A DNA stretch of 64,000 nt from Limnothrix sp. CACIAM 69d (GCA_001913845.2 MKGP02000007.1:62001-126000); one strand, 5' to 3'. Positions 36,504 to 46,276 are shown, counted from the first letter of the stretch. Program-made: numbers and translations. Notes: generated by a model not told the origin, from the letters alone.

Positions 36504-37499
36504 CTAGGCGCGATCGGGGCCAGTTTCCACCGGTAAATCAGTGGTGCTGTACTCAGTCCAAGACCCTTCGTAAATACGCACATTGGGATAGCCCAAAAGA
36601 TGCTTCAGCACCACATATTGCAAGGTGGCTTCCCGTCCGGTGCTGCAAGAAACAATGATTTGCTTGTCGGGAGTGATGTTGCGGCTGGCCAGAATTTGCC
36701 GAATTTCATCCAAGGATTTCAGCTTGTGGGGATTTTTGAGCGCTTCCTGGGAATTGTTGGCTTCGGTAAAGGTGGGCCAAGGAATGTTTCTTGCGCCGGG
36801 AATGTGACCGTTGCGCACCCAAAGGGGTTTTTCACCGCTGAATAATTCCGGAGGGCGAGGGTCAATAAAAGCCACGTTGGGTTGGCCAATTAATTTCCGC
36901 ACATCGGCCAGGGTGACGCGAACGGAGGGATCGTCTTTGAGTTGGAATGTTTGCCGATCGTACCGGGGGTATTCCTTCGTGACGGTTTGGCCCGAGGCCT
37001 GATAACCGGCAAAACCGCCATCCACGATCGCAATGTCTTTGACTCCCGATCGCTCCAGCAGGTAGGCCACCATGGTTGCGCCTAACACGTCATTGCCGTT
37101 GGAATAAACGGCGACCTTTTGGCGATTGTTAACCCCAGCCTTGCCAAAGAGCGATGCAATTTTTTCGTTGTCCCAATATTGCACCGGCAAAAAGCCATCG
37201 GGGCCGCGAAAGGCTAAATCCGCAATGTGAACAGCGCCGGGAACATGGCCCCCGATGTAGTCCAGGGGCGAGTTGCGCACATCCAAAACGCGCAAGTTGG
37301 TATCACTCAGACGTTGACTGAGCCACTGGGGTGACACAAATTCAATTTTCGCCTTGGGAGCGTTGGCGACGGCGGGCAGGGCCCAAGTGGGCAACACCAC
37401 CACAAGGGCGATTGCCAACATGCCCCACAGCCAGGTTGTGAAGTGCCAACGCCGAGACGCTCGTTTTGTCCAACGATCGCTGCCATTGATCCTGCCCAT
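36504..37499 (-). CDS. Exported double-rhodanese sulfurtransferase
   Basis: This is a thiosulfate/3-mercaptopyruvate-type sulfurtransferase of 331 residues, exported by an N-terminal hydrophobic signal (WLWGMLAIALVVVLPTWALPAVANA, likely cleaved after ANA). The first rhodanese domain (LRVLDVRNSPLDYIGGHVPGA) has VAVYSNGND in place of a catalytic Cys loop, so it is structural. The second (VAFIDPRPPELFSGE) has the active loop VSCSTGREAT with the catalytic Cys. The location is periplasm or lumen. Together with the adjoining organosulfur-type operon this hints at periplasmic sulfur handling. Confidence 0.9.
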   Translation of the reverse strand: MGRINGSDRWTKRASRRWHFTTWLWGMLAIALVVVLPTWALPAVANAPKAKIEFVSPQWLSQRLSDTNLRVLDVRNSPLDYIGGHVPGAVHIADLAFRGPDGFLPVQYWDNEKIASLFGKAGVNNRQKVAVYSNGNDVLGATMVAYLLERSGVKDIAIVDGGFAGYQASGQTVTKEYPRYDRQTFQLKDDPSVRVTLADVRKLIGQPNVAFIDPRPPELFSGEKPLWVRNGHIPGARNIPWPTFTEANNSQEALKNPHKLKSLDEIRQILASRNITPDKQIIVSCSTGREATLQYVVLKHLLGYPNVRIYEGSWTEYSTTDLPVETGPDRA

Positions 37500-37828
37500 T
37501 TGTCGAAACCCTCATTTGCCCTTGAACTGCTTGGATCTATAAAGACCGGTTTTCCGATCGGATTACCGTTTAATGCAGTGCATGGTATCACTCCTGTCCT
37601 GAAAAGTCCACTTTCCCGATCGAGTTACCGATGATTGTCAAAAAATGATCGAAATGATCGGAGCGAGCGTCCTGGGGGAATTGTCCGGTTGGCTGAATCC
37701 TTGGCGGGCAAAGAGAGGAAAGTTAGGCTAGGCGATAATGGCCCCAGCCGATCGCCCTGTGGATTGGCTTCCGATCTGGGCCCGCTGGCTGGCCGGGTCG
37801 ATCGCTCGTCGCTCATTGGTTTTTCATC
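37500..37828. other. Divergent promoter region
   Basis: This has no gene. It separates the sulfurtransferase start from the glycosyltransferase start. Nothing specific was recognised. Confidence 0.4.
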
Positions 37829-38974
37829 GTGACCTCAGAACAACACCCCCGTCCCCAAACCCCAACAACGATCGCGGTTTTTTATCCGTTTTTTGCGGGT
37901 GGGGGAGCGGAAGCCGTGACCCTGTGGATGTTGAATGCGTTGCAGGCGGACTATGACCTGACGTTATTTACACTGACCCCGATCGACCTCAATCGGTTAA
38001 ATCAGCTCTATGGAACCCAACTGTCCGATCGGGTCAAGGTGCGCTATTGCATTCCGGCTCCCTTTAAGAATTTGGTAGAATTTCTAATCGCCAATAGTCA
38101 ATTTTTTCGCAAGTTTTTTTGCCACTTTTGCATCCGATTTTTCAAGAAATTTAGTCAGCAATATAACTTGGCAGTTTCTGGCTACAACGCGATTGATTTG
38201 GGTTGCGACGGGGTGCAATATGTCCATTGGGTGGGTGTCTTAGAAAACCGAAATTTCTATTGGGTCTCGCAGTTTTCGGAAGCCAGAATGCGGCGCAATT
38301 GGTCGATCGCCAATTCACGGATGGTGGCCACGGTGACCCAGGAGCGGTACGGTGGCCAACCGGTGGTGGTTTATCCGCCCGTGGCCGTGGATGCACCGAC
38401 GGTGGCTTGGCCCGATCGCGAAGAAGCGTTTATCTGTAGTGGGCGCTTGACCAAAGCCAAGGAACCGCATCGGGTGCTGGAAATTTTGAAGCGGGTGCGC
38501 GATCAGGGTTTTCCGATCAAGCTCTATTTCACGGGCGGCGGCGGCGGGGTTTATGGTCAAAAATATCGGCAATTTTTACAACAAAAAATTGATGACAATG
38601 CCGATTGGGTGACCCTTTACGAAAACTTGAGCTATGCCGATTATGTGAATGTGCTGTCTCGCTGCCGCTATGGACTTCACTGGAAAAAGGAACCCTTTGG
38701 CATCTCGATCGCGGAAATGGTGAAGGTGGGAACGATTCCCTTTGTGCGCGATCGGGGCGGTGGTCAGGTGGAAATTGTTGGAGAACAGAACAAAGAGTTG
38801 ATGTTCGCCAATGATGAGGAAGCGGTGGCTAGAATTGTGGCTCTGCTGTCCTCTTCGGAGCTGCAAAATCGAATGCGATCGGCCCTTGAAAAACAGGCTC
38901 AACTGTTTTCAACGGAGCAGTTTTCCCAAGATATTCGGCAAGCCATTGAAACCTATTTGAAACAGCGCCCTTGA
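37829..38974 (+). CDS. Family 4-type glycosyltransferase
   Basis: This is a GT-B retaining glycosyltransferase of 381 residues. The N-terminal domain has IAVFYPFFAGGGAEAV, typical of the acceptor-side glycine loop. The C-terminal domain has AFICSGRLTKAKEPHRVLEIL and the donor-site EPFGISIAEMVKVGTIPFVRD with the conserved EX7E pattern. The start GTG at 37829 fits the first conserved residues. It stands alone. The acceptor is unknown, but cell-surface glycan or glycolipid synthesis is likely. Confidence 0.87.
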   Translation: MTSEQHPRPQTPTTIAVFYPFFAGGGAEAVTLWMLNALQADYDLTLFTLTPIDLNRLNQLYGTQLSDRVKVRYCIPAPFKNLVEFLIANSQFFRKFFCHFCIRFFKKFSQQYNLAVSGYNAIDLGCDGVQYVHWVGVLENRNFYWVSQFSEARMRRNWSIANSRMVATVTQERYGGQPVVVYPPVAVDAPTVAWPDREEAFICSGRLTKAKEPHRVLEILKRVRDQGFPIKLYFTGGGGGVYGQKYRQFLQQKIDDNADWVTLYENLSYADYVNVLSRCRYGLHWKKEPFGISIAEMVKVGTIPFVRDRGGGQVEIVGEQNKELMFANDEEAVARIVALLSSSELQNRMRSALEKQAQLFSTEQFSQDIRQAIETYLKQRP

Positions 38975-39041
38975 TCGATATTTGATCAATATTTGATCGA
39001 TACCTGAAAGGGTGTCTGAAAAGTCGCGATCATTCAGGTCA

Positions 39042-39060
39042 GGGTTGGGAGACCCAACCC
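39042..39060. repeat. GGGTTGGGAGACCCAACCC palindrome
   Basis: GGGTTGGG and CCCAACCC form an 8-bp stem with an AGA loop, followed by CTACGG. It is a common cyanobacterial intergenic repeat, here between the glycosyltransferase and recN. Confidence 0.55.
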
Positions 39061-39251
39061 CTACGGCGATCTGGTTTTTGTGGGCTGTGGGTCGCGATCG
39101 GTTCTGTTTCGGTTTTCTCGTCCATTCCGCTGGGCCGGCTGGATCAACATAGGCTGCCGAAAGCCTTTCCCGGTTGCCAAGCCTTTCGACCTGGTAGGCG
39201 ACACGCCTTAAGCTAGGAGAGCGCTAGGCGAGTGGGGTTAATCAACGGTCC

Positions 39252-41090
39252 ATGCTGCTGTCATTGCGGATTGAAAACTTTGCGCTGGTGGATGCGCTGG
39301 AAGTGACCCTTGGGCCCGGGCTGAATGTGCTGACGGGAGAAACGGGCGCGGGCAAGTCGATTATTCTCGATGCGATCGAGGCGGTGTTGGGCGGGCGGAT
39401 CACGGCCCGATCGATCCGCACAGGCTGCGATCGGGCAGAAATTGAGGCGACCTTTGCCATTGATCAATCGCTGCGGGCCTGGCTGCAGGTGCAGCAATGG
39501 GACATTACAGGCGATCGGCTGGTTTGCAGCGTGGAAATGGTCAGCAGTCCCGGCAACGGCGACGGGGGCAAAGGCGGCCGCAGCACGGTGCGCAGTCGGT
39601 TTCGCTGCAATGGGCAACCCATTCCCAAAACCCGCATGGCCATCCTGCGCGATCGATTGGTGACCATTGCCGCCCAGGGGCAAACGGTGCAATTGCTGCA
39701 GGCAGAATCCCAGCGGGATTGGCTGGATGAGTTTGGCGGCGCACCGATTTTGAAGCAGCGATCGGCCGTGGCCAAGGCCTATGACCGGGCCCAGGAATTG
39801 TGGCTGCAACTGAGCAGCCGCCGCCAACAGGAAGCCCAGCGACAACAGCAACTCGATCTTTATCAATTCCAGTTGCAGGAGCTGACGGCGGCGGCCCTCA
39901 CGGAGGCACAGGAGCTGGCTGACCTGGAGCAAGAGCGCGATCGCCTGACCCATGTGGTGGATTTGCAACAGCAGAGCTACCAAGCCTATGAGTTGCTCTA
40001 TGCCGGAGCTGACGATGCGGCTTCCTGTGCGGAACTGTTGGGCAAGGCGGAAGCCCTACTGGAGCGATCGGCCCGGTTCGATCGACAGGTGGAAGCCATT
40101 TTGGAGATGGTGACCAGCGCCCTCACCCAGGTCACGGAGGCGGGACTGCAAATCAACGCCTACGGAGCCAGCCTGGAAAGCGATCCCGATCGGCTGGAGT
40201 GGGTGGAGGGGCGGATCATGCAACTGAAGGCCCTTTGCCGGAAATATAACCTCGACCTGGGTGCTCTGATTGCGCGGCGCGATGAGCTGGACCAGTGGGT
40301 GGCGGAGTTGACGGACGGGGGGCAATCCCTGGAGTCTTTGGAGCACAGCTATCAAGCGGCCTATCAAGCCCTTGAAACCGAGTGCGATCGCCTGCATCAA
40401 CTGCGTCGCCGGGCCGCGCGGGATCTGGAAACGCAACTGGTGGCGGAATTGGTTCCCCTGGCCATGGAGCGGGTGCAGTTCGCTGTGGAGTTTGGGCGGG
40501 TTCCCCCTTCGTCGGCCGGGTTCGATCGAATTATCTACACCTTCAGTCCTAACCCCGGAGAACCCTTGCAACCCCTGAGCGAAACGGCTTCCGGTGGGGA
40601 AATGAGCCGCTTTTTGCTGGCGTTTGAAGCTTGTTTTTCCCAGGTGAGCCAGGTACAAACGGCAATTTTTGATGAAATTGATGCGGGGGTTTCCGGGCGG
40701 GTGGCCCAGGCGATCGCCCAAAAACTCCATCACCTCAGCCAAGATCACCAGGTGCTTTGCGTGACGCACCAACCGATCGTGGCGGCCATGGCCGATCATC
40801 ACTTCCGCGTGGCCAAGGTGACGATTAGCACCTCGCTGGCCGAGTCGGTGGCCGATCAAGGGGATGGGGAAGGAATCCGCACCGTGGTGCGCCTCAGCGC
40901 TTTGGGATCAGAACATCGCCGGTTGGAGCTGGCCCAACTGGCCGGGGGGCTGGATGGCCCGGCGGGTTCCACGGAAACCCTGGCGGCGGCCAATGCCTTT
41001 GCCGATTCCCTGCTCGATCGAGCTGCCCGGTTGCGACAGGGCGATCGGCCCCCAAGGGCCCCGCGCCGCCTCCCTCGAAAAACGTCGTAA
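39252..41090 (+). CDS. recN: DNA repair protein RecN
   Basis: RecN is an SMC-like ATPase that holds DNA ends during double-strand break repair. It has 612 residues. Walker A is GETGAGKS near 30-37 in VLTGETGAGKSIILDAIEAVLGG; a short coiled coil lies in the middle (RDELDQWVAELTDGG, EREQRDRL-like stretches). The ABC signature is SETASGGEMSRFLLA, and Walker B is IFDEIDAGVSG. A Gly-rich insert (SSPGNGDGGKGGR) near residue 100 is a loop. The ATG is at 39252. A Pro/Arg-rich tail follows the domain. Confidence 0.95.
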   Translation: MLLSLRIENFALVDALEVTLGPGLNVLTGETGAGKSIILDAIEAVLGGRITARSIRTGCDRAEIEATFAIDQSLRAWLQVQQWDITGDRLVCSVEMVSSPGNGDGGKGGRSTVRSRFRCNGQPIPKTRMAILRDRLVTIAAQGQTVQLLQAESQRDWLDEFGGAPILKQRSAVAKAYDRAQELWLQLSSRRQQEAQRQQQLDLYQFQLQELTAAALTEAQELADLEQERDRLTHVVDLQQQSYQAYELLYAGADDAASCAELLGKAEALLERSARFDRQVEAILEMVTSALTQVTEAGLQINAYGASLESDPDRLEWVEGRIMQLKALCRKYNLDLGALIARRDELDQWVAELTDGGQSLESLEHSYQAAYQALETECDRLHQLRRRAARDLETQLVAELVPLAMERVQFAVEFGRVPPSSAGFDRIIYTFSPNPGEPLQPLSETASGGEMSRFLLAFEACFSQVSQVQTAIFDEIDAGVSGRVAQAIAQKLHHLSQDHQVLCVTHQPIVAAMADHHFRVAKVTISTSLAESVADQGDGEGIRTVVRLSALGSEHRRLELAQLAGGLDGPAGSTETLAAANAFADSLLDRAARLRQGDRPPRAPRRLPRKTS

Positions 41091-41638
41091 AATCAACGAC
41101 AATCTCGACCTCTAAATCCCTCTATGGTCAGAGTAGCGATCAACCCGTAGTCCCAAAATGGGTTTTCAACGCTGGATCGCCCGATTTGTTTAATCGCCTC
41201 TCGGACTCTACCAACCACAGCTTCATTCATGGCCCCGGGCCTAAGCCACCGAAGTTGCCCCCTGAGGAAAATAGAATAAACAGACTACACTAGGGCGTAA
41301 AAACAATGCTTCGGATGGCACCCTTGAAGCGATCGCCCTAGATCCGTGGACTCAGAAACGCCACGATCCACGCCAATTCTCAGGTTCGGGCAATGGTCTC
41401 AAAAACCAATTGCGAACCGGTTAATCACTGGTGACTCATCCAGTAGGGCGATCGATCATGAGCATCTCCCGCCAGTTGTTTCAGTTCCGTGATTGTTTGA
41501 GGTTTCTTCGCACCCATAATCTCCACCCACCGCTGACCCATTTCCCCGCGCACCCTATTTGCACCCCATTCAAGTTACTTCCCTGCTGATTCTGCTTCGA
41601 TCGCACCTTGACCCGCAGCGATAATCTCCCGAGCATCT
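41091..41638. other. Intergenic region upstream of the nucleotidyl cyclase
   Basis: These 548 bases contain no open frame longer than about 11 codons with a plausible ribosome site. The cyclase promoter and perhaps a long leader lie here. No known regulator site was recognised. Confidence 0.4.
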
Positions 41639-44455
41639 ATGGCCCCCTCGTCGCCTAAGCAACCGATCGCCCAAGCCACCATTCTCGAAGCCACCGTCGT
41701 GGATGTCGTCGCCACGGACTCCCGCGCTACCGAGGTTGTGACGGATAACACCGCTGCCACCCACGAGACCAGCCGGCCCCCAGCCAATCCGCGCCCTTCC
41801 AGTAGCGGCGGCGGTGGGTTAGTGGTCTCGCGCCAAGGTGGGTTCAAGGCGTTCCTCGCACCCCTGAAGCGCGACACCTTTAAACAGGTGGTCACCGACG
41901 TGGAGGACAAGCTCCGGGTCGTGAACCAAACCCTCTCCATGTTGGACGTGCTCAACGACAACCAAGGGGGGTTTGAAACGGTTCTGGAGGAAATGCTCGA
42001 ATCGATCAGCCTGAAAACCGGGGAACTGCTCAACGCCGATCGCACCACCATCTATTTGTTAGACGAGGAGCGGGGTGAACTATGGTCCAAGGTGGCCAAA
42101 GGTGCGCCCGAAATTCGGATTCCCTCCACCGTCGGGATTGCCGGAGAAGTGGCCACCTCCCGCAAAGTCATCAACATTCCCTACGACTTCTACAACGATC
42201 CCCGATCGGCCGCCGCCAAAAAGTTTGATCAGCAAAACCATTACCGCACCTACACCATGCTGGTGATGCCGTTGCTCAACGAGTTTGAAGAACTCGTAGC
42301 CGTGGTGCAACTGATCAACAAACTCAAACCCGGCGCAGATTCCAGTACGGGGCTGGCGGAAAAAATTGATCTCGAAGGCTTCACCAGCCACGATGAACAG
42401 GTGTTTCGGGAGTTTGCTCCTTCCATCCGTCTGATTTTGGAGTCGTCGCGGGCGTTCTACGCGGCCATCAAACGTCAGCGGGCGGCCAATGCGCTGATGA
42501 AGGCCACGGAAGGCCTGAGCAAGAGCAGCTTGGACTTGGAAGAAACCCTGGCCAATGTGATGGATCAGGCCAAGGAATTGATGCAGGCCGATCGCAGCAC
42601 CCTTTGGCTCTACGACGAAAATAAAAATCAGCTTTGGACCAAAATTCCGATCAACGGTCGGCCCACGGAAATTCGGATTGATGCGGCCAGCACGGCCTTC
42701 GCGGCCCAAGTGGCCCAGTCTGGCCAGCCCCTGCGGATTGACTTTGACCTGTACGATCGCCCCGATTCTGAAACCTCCAAACAAACCGACCAACGCAGCG
42801 GCTACCGCACTTGCAGCATGTTGTGTATGCCGGTGTTCAATGCCGATCGACACCTGATTGGCGTGACCCAGCTCATCAACAAAAAGCGCCAAGGCGAATT
42901 TCCCGCATATGATCCCGCCGATTGGCCCGCTGCCCCCGAATGCTGGAAAGCCAGCTTTGACAGCAGCGACCAAGAGTTCATGGAAGCCTTCAACATCCAA
43001 GCGGGGGTGGCGCTGCAAAATGCCAAGTTGTTTGCGGAAATTAAACAGCAAGAGCAAATGCAGAAGGACATTCTGCGATCGCTCTCCGATGGGGTGATTT
43101 CCACCGACAAAAACGGCAAAATCCTGGCCGCCAACGACAGCGCCAAAAAGCTGCTGGGTTTGGAGTCCGATGACGAACTGGAAGGGCTTTCGGTCACGGA
43201 TGTGGTGCGTCTGAAGGCCAAGGCCGATCGGGAAGGGGGCGACAAGTTTCACCAGTGGGTGCAAGCGGCCCTCTCGGCCAGTGAGGAAAAGGCCCGCCGG
43301 CAATATTACCCTGACCAAACCCTGATGCCTTCGACCCTGATCGAAGCGCCACCGCCACCGCCGGCCCCGACTCCCGTTCCCAAGCCCCCCGGCCTCGATG
43401 ACGACCTGTGGGGCGAACCGACGATGATTGTTCCAGAGCCGGAACCGGAAGCCAAGCAGGAGGAACATAGCGTTAACCTGTCCCTGAACACGATCGCCGA
43501 TGCGGCCGATCCCACCCAGGTGCGCGGGGCCTTGATTGTGATGGAAGACATCAGCGATGAAAAACGCCTAAAGAGCACCATGTATCGCTACATGACCCAA
43601 GAGTTGGCGGAACAGCTCCTGGCCAGCGGCGAAACCAAGATGGGGGGCGATCGCAAGGATGTATCGGTGCTGTTCTCCGACATCCGCAGCTACACCACCA
43701 TCACCGAAAGCATGACCGCTGAAGAGGTGGTGGCCATGCTCAATGAATACTTTGAGTCCATGGTGGATGCGGTGTTCCAACATAAGGGAACCCTCGACAA
43801 ATACATCGGGGACGCAATCATGGCCGTGTTTGGCTCACCGTTGCCCCTCGATGACCATGCTTGGATGGCGGTGCAAACGGCGGTGGATATGCGCCATCGG
43901 TTGGTGGAGTTCAACCTGAAGCGGCGCGAACAGGGCAAGAAGGAAATCAGCATCGGGATTGGCTTGCATTCCGATGAGGTGATCAGCGGCAACATCGGTT
44001 CCAGTCGGCGGATGGAGTTCACCGCGATCGGGGACGGTGTGAACCTGGGATCTCGCCTGGAAGGGGCCACCAAGCAATATGGCTGCGACATCTTGATTAG
44101 CGAAAACACCTATCGCAAGTGCAACCCCGATCGACTCTGGGCCCGCGAACTGGACTACATCAAAGTGAAGGGCAAAAACAAGCCCGTCTCGGTGTACGAA
44201 ATCATCGCCATCAAGGAAGGGCCCCTGGCTCGCGAAGTGCCCCAAGCCAAGCTGGATATCCTGGATCACTACGGCCGCGGCCGGCGGCTCTATCTCGATC
44301 GGCAGTTTGCCCGAGCCATGGCCGAATTCGGCATGGTGCTGGAAATTAACAAGGACGAAAAGGCCGCCCAACTGCAACTCCAACGCTGTCAGCATTACCT
44401 GACCAATCCCCCCGAGGCCGAGTGGGATGGTGCATTCACCATGACCAGCAAGTAA
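41639..44455 (+). CDS. GAF-GAF-PAS class III adenylate cyclase (CyaB1/CyaB2-like)
   Basis: This is a soluble cyclase of 938 residues with the architecture of Anabaena CyaB1: disordered N terminus (1-75), GAF-A (about 105-270), GAF-B (about 295-460, with NKFDER-like residues), PAS (about 475-655), cyclase (about 665-860) and a short TPR-like end. Metal Asps are in VLFSDIRSYT and GDAIMAVFG. The ATP-specifying Lys is in DKYIGD (about 720), and Thr replaces Asp in FTAIGDGVN (about 794), as in bicarbonate-responsive class IIIb cyclases. A Pro/Glu-rich insert of about 45 residues splits the PAS domain. The product is probably cAMP. Confidence 0.9.
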   Translation: MAPSSPKQPIAQATILEATVVDVVATDSRATEVVTDNTAATHETSRPPANPRPSSSGGGGLVVSRQGGFKAFLAPLKRDTFKQVVTDVEDKLRVVNQTLSMLDVLNDNQGGFETVLEEMLESISLKTGELLNADRTTIYLLDEERGELWSKVAKGAPEIRIPSTVGIAGEVATSRKVINIPYDFYNDPRSAAAKKFDQQNHYRTYTMLVMPLLNEFEELVAVVQLINKLKPGADSSTGLAEKIDLEGFTSHDEQVFREFAPSIRLILESSRAFYAAIKRQRAANALMKATEGLSKSSLDLEETLANVMDQAKELMQADRSTLWLYDENKNQLWTKIPINGRPTEIRIDAASTAFAAQVAQSGQPLRIDFDLYDRPDSETSKQTDQRSGYRTCSMLCMPVFNADRHLIGVTQLINKKRQGEFPAYDPADWPAAPECWKASFDSSDQEFMEAFNIQAGVALQNAKLFAEIKQQEQMQKDILRSLSDGVISTDKNGKILAANDSAKKLLGLESDDELEGLSVTDVVRLKAKADREGGDKFHQWVQAALSASEEKARRQYYPDQTLMPSTLIEAPPPPPAPTPVPKPPGLDDDLWGEPTMIVPEPEPEAKQEEHSVNLSLNTIADAADPTQVRGALIVMEDISDEKRLKSTMYRYMTQELAEQLLASGETKMGGDRKDVSVLFSDIRSYTTITESMTAEEVVAMLNEYFESMVDAVFQHKGTLDKYIGDAIMAVFGSPLPLDDHAWMAVQTAVDMRHRLVEFNLKRREQGKKEISIGIGLHSDEVISGNIGSSRRMEFTAIGDGVNLGSRLEGATKQYGCDILISENTYRKCNPDRLWARELDYIKVKGKNKPVSVYEIIAIKEGPLAREVPQAKLDILDHYGRGRRLYLDRQFARAMAEFGMVLEINKDEKAAQLQLQRCQHYLTNPPEAEWDGAFTMTSK

Positions 44456-44702
44456 ATCCGAAAACGCTCGCGCAATCTAGCGAAACCGGTTCCTAAACCC
44501 CCACTGACCTCCCCGATCGACTGGTTAATGGGGTTTATGAGTGTTAACGGGCGATCGCCCCAGCCTTGGAAAACCACTGATCCCCCTGTGATTCTTCCCG
44601 ATCAGTAGGCTACCTTAATGGACGCAATGGATAGGATGGCGGCCACGATCGCGGGGCCCAGCAATCCCTGAAATTGCAATCCACTTCTTCTTCAGACGTT
44701 CT

Positions 44703-45077
44703 ATGGCGAAAAATCGCTTTTTTTGGCACTCCTCCCTGGCAGGGTTAGCTGTGGCCCTCGTGGGTTCGGCCCTGGGCGCGCAGCCCGCTGCTGCTGAATA
44801 TCAGTCGGTGACCTTCACTCTGATTAATTCCACCAGTCGGGTGCTCGAAGAATTCTATGCATCTCCCCCCAGTACCAATGACTGGGAAGCGGACATTTTG
44901 GGAACTGATGTACTCAACCCGGGCGAGTCCATTGAGATCACGATCGATGATGGCCGCGAGGATTGTCTTTACGATTTCAAAGGTGTGCTTGGCCCCGGTA
45001 ATGGTGTGGGTCGGGGAGCTTTGATCCAATCCAGCGTTTCTGTCTGTGATGGCGGCACTTACGAATATTCCGAATAG
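44703..45077 (+). CDS. Small secreted protein
   Basis: This is a 124-residue protein with a Sec signal (HSSLAGLAVALVGSALGAQPAAA, cleavage near AAA-EY). The mature part (FTLINSTSRVLEEFYASPP, then DVLNPGESIEITIDDGRE) matches a small beta-sandwich family seen in many proteobacteria and cyanobacteria that often uses two cysteines; here DCLYDF and SVCDGG could form a disulfide. The biological role is not known to me. A strong terminator follows. Confidence 0.7.
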   Translation: MAKNRFFWHSSLAGLAVALVGSALGAQPAAAEYQSVTFTLINSTSRVLEEFYASPPSTNDWEADILGTDVLNPGESIEITIDDGREDCLYDFKGVLGPGNGVGRGALIQSSVSVCDGGTYEYSE

Positions 45078-45119
45078 TCACGGCTCGATCGAGCGATTCT
45101 AGCGGCTGCTTGCTGTTTG

Positions 45120-45168
45120 CCTTGGGATGATGGTTACCGCCATGGTTGTCCCAAGGCTCAATATTTTT
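45120..45168 (+). terminator. Rho-independent terminator after the secreted protein
   Basis: CCTTGGGA (45120-45127) pairs with TCCCAAGG (45149-45156), with an inner ATGG/CCAT stem, and is followed by ATATTTTTA. It lies between convergent genes and may also serve the ATP-grasp gene. Confidence 0.75.
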
Positions 45169-45207
45169 AGGGCGATCGGTTGGCTGTTTCGTTTGGCTGG
45201 GTGTTGG

Positions 45208-46209
45208 CTAAAGGCTGATGTAGCGATCGGCTAGTTGCTCTAGCAGTTCAACCATGGCCTGAACCATCGGTAATCCTGTTAAAAGCTCAATCCAGTACCA
45301 CTGGCCATTGGGATTCAGCTCAATGAAGTAAAGTTGGTCATCGTCATCCCGAATGATGTCAAATGCTCCAAAATTTAGTCCAAAGACTTTCAGCATTCCA
45401 TAGAGTTTTTGGATGTAGTCATCAGGTAGTGCGTCAGGGTAGTGAGCCAATTTGTCTGGCTCCGTGACTCGCCAATCCAGTTGGACATCTTGATCGTGAA
45501 TCCCTTCAGCTTCAATTCGGCAAACAAAATGCTTTTTGCCGATCAAGGTTACTCGGTATTCTGATTTTTTATGAATCCGCTTTTGAATGAAGACGGGTGC
45601 CAGCCGGATGCTGTCTTTTAAGCCCTGGAGAATTTCTAGATCGATCAAGCGGGTGTAACAGCCATATTGTTGATCCTGATGCAGAAACCCGGAATAGCGC
45701 ATGGGCTTAACAATGCAATCTTGATGAGACTGCACGAAGTCACAAGCAGCCTCATAATCGTTTGTGACGATAGTGGGTGGAATCAAAATTCCCAGACCCT
45801 TGGCAACCGGAATCTGATTGATCCGATGGGAAGGAATCCGAATGTTGTAGTAATTGTTAACCCACTGTGCTTTCGGAAAGAGACCTGGTAATGAGAAAAT
45901 TAATGATTCCGTTTCTTGTTGGCAATACTTGATTGCCCAAGGATCTTCTACTTCTGGAAAGGGTTGAAAGTCATTAGGCTTTCGCCACCAAATGACTCCT
46001 AGGTCTTGAATTTCTCTCAATGAATCCAAAAGAGTCAAATGCTCTTGAGATAACTGTCCAGTTTGATCCCAAGAGTAAGCATATTGACTTTGTTGAATAA
46101 AGCTTTCTGAGTTTAGACGAATTGGATTTAGCTTGCTGCTTGCTAAAGCCTGAATAACTGCATCTGCATGAATGTCTTCATTAGAGGTGACAATTAAAAT
46201 GTCTGTCAT
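45208..46209 (-). CDS. MvdD-like ATP-grasp ligase (graspetide maturase)
   Basis: This 333-residue ATP-grasp enzyme is of the kind that closes side-chain lactones or lactams on ribosomal peptides (microviridin MvdD/MvdC, graspetides). The N-terminal domain starts DILIVTSNEDIHADAVIQAL and has VIWWRKPNDF, a family hallmark. ATP binding is seen as CIVKPMRYSGF and VFIQKRIHKKSEYRVTLIG. The metal-ligand segment is LYFIELNPNGQWYWIELLTG. Only one ligase is present, whereas microviridin loci have two. The precursor gene lies 106 bp upstream on the same strand; no transporter, acetyltransferase or protease is adjacent. Confidence 0.88.
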   Translation of the reverse strand: MTDILIVTSNEDIHADAVIQALASSKLNPIRLNSESFIQQSQYAYSWDQTGQLSQEHLTLLDSLREIQDLGVIWWRKPNDFQPFPEVEDPWAIKYCQQETESLIFSLPGLFPKAQWVNNYYNIRIPSHRINQIPVAKGLGILIPPTIVTNDYEAACDFVQSHQDCIVKPMRYSGFLHQDQQYGCYTRLIDLEILQGLKDSIRLAPVFIQKRIHKKSEYRVTLIGKKHFVCRIEAEGIHDQDVQLDWRVTEPDKLAHYPDALPDDYIQKLYGMLKVFGLNFGAFDIIRDDDDQLYFIELNPNGQWYWIELLTGLPMVQAMVELLEQLADRYISL

Positions 46210-46241
46210 GATTCTTGAATTGTATGATCAATCAATATAAA

Positions 46242-46276
46242 GGCAGCCTATAGTGATGATGTCTCTATAGACTGCC
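46242..46276 (-). promoter_or_regulatory. Hairpin between precursor and ligase genes
   Basis: On the minus-strand transcript GGCAGTCTATAG (46276-46265) pairs with CTATAGGCTGCC (46253-46242). The stem is 12 bp with one G-U pair and an 11-nt loop, followed by TTTATATT. The position suits an attenuator or processing signal that makes more precursor than enzyme. Confidence 0.6.

Noticed and set aside
45208-46209. ATP-grasp gene as glutathione synthetase or RimK
   Set aside because: The WWRKP and FIELNPNGQW segments and the small acidic peptide gene upstream point to peptide maturases.
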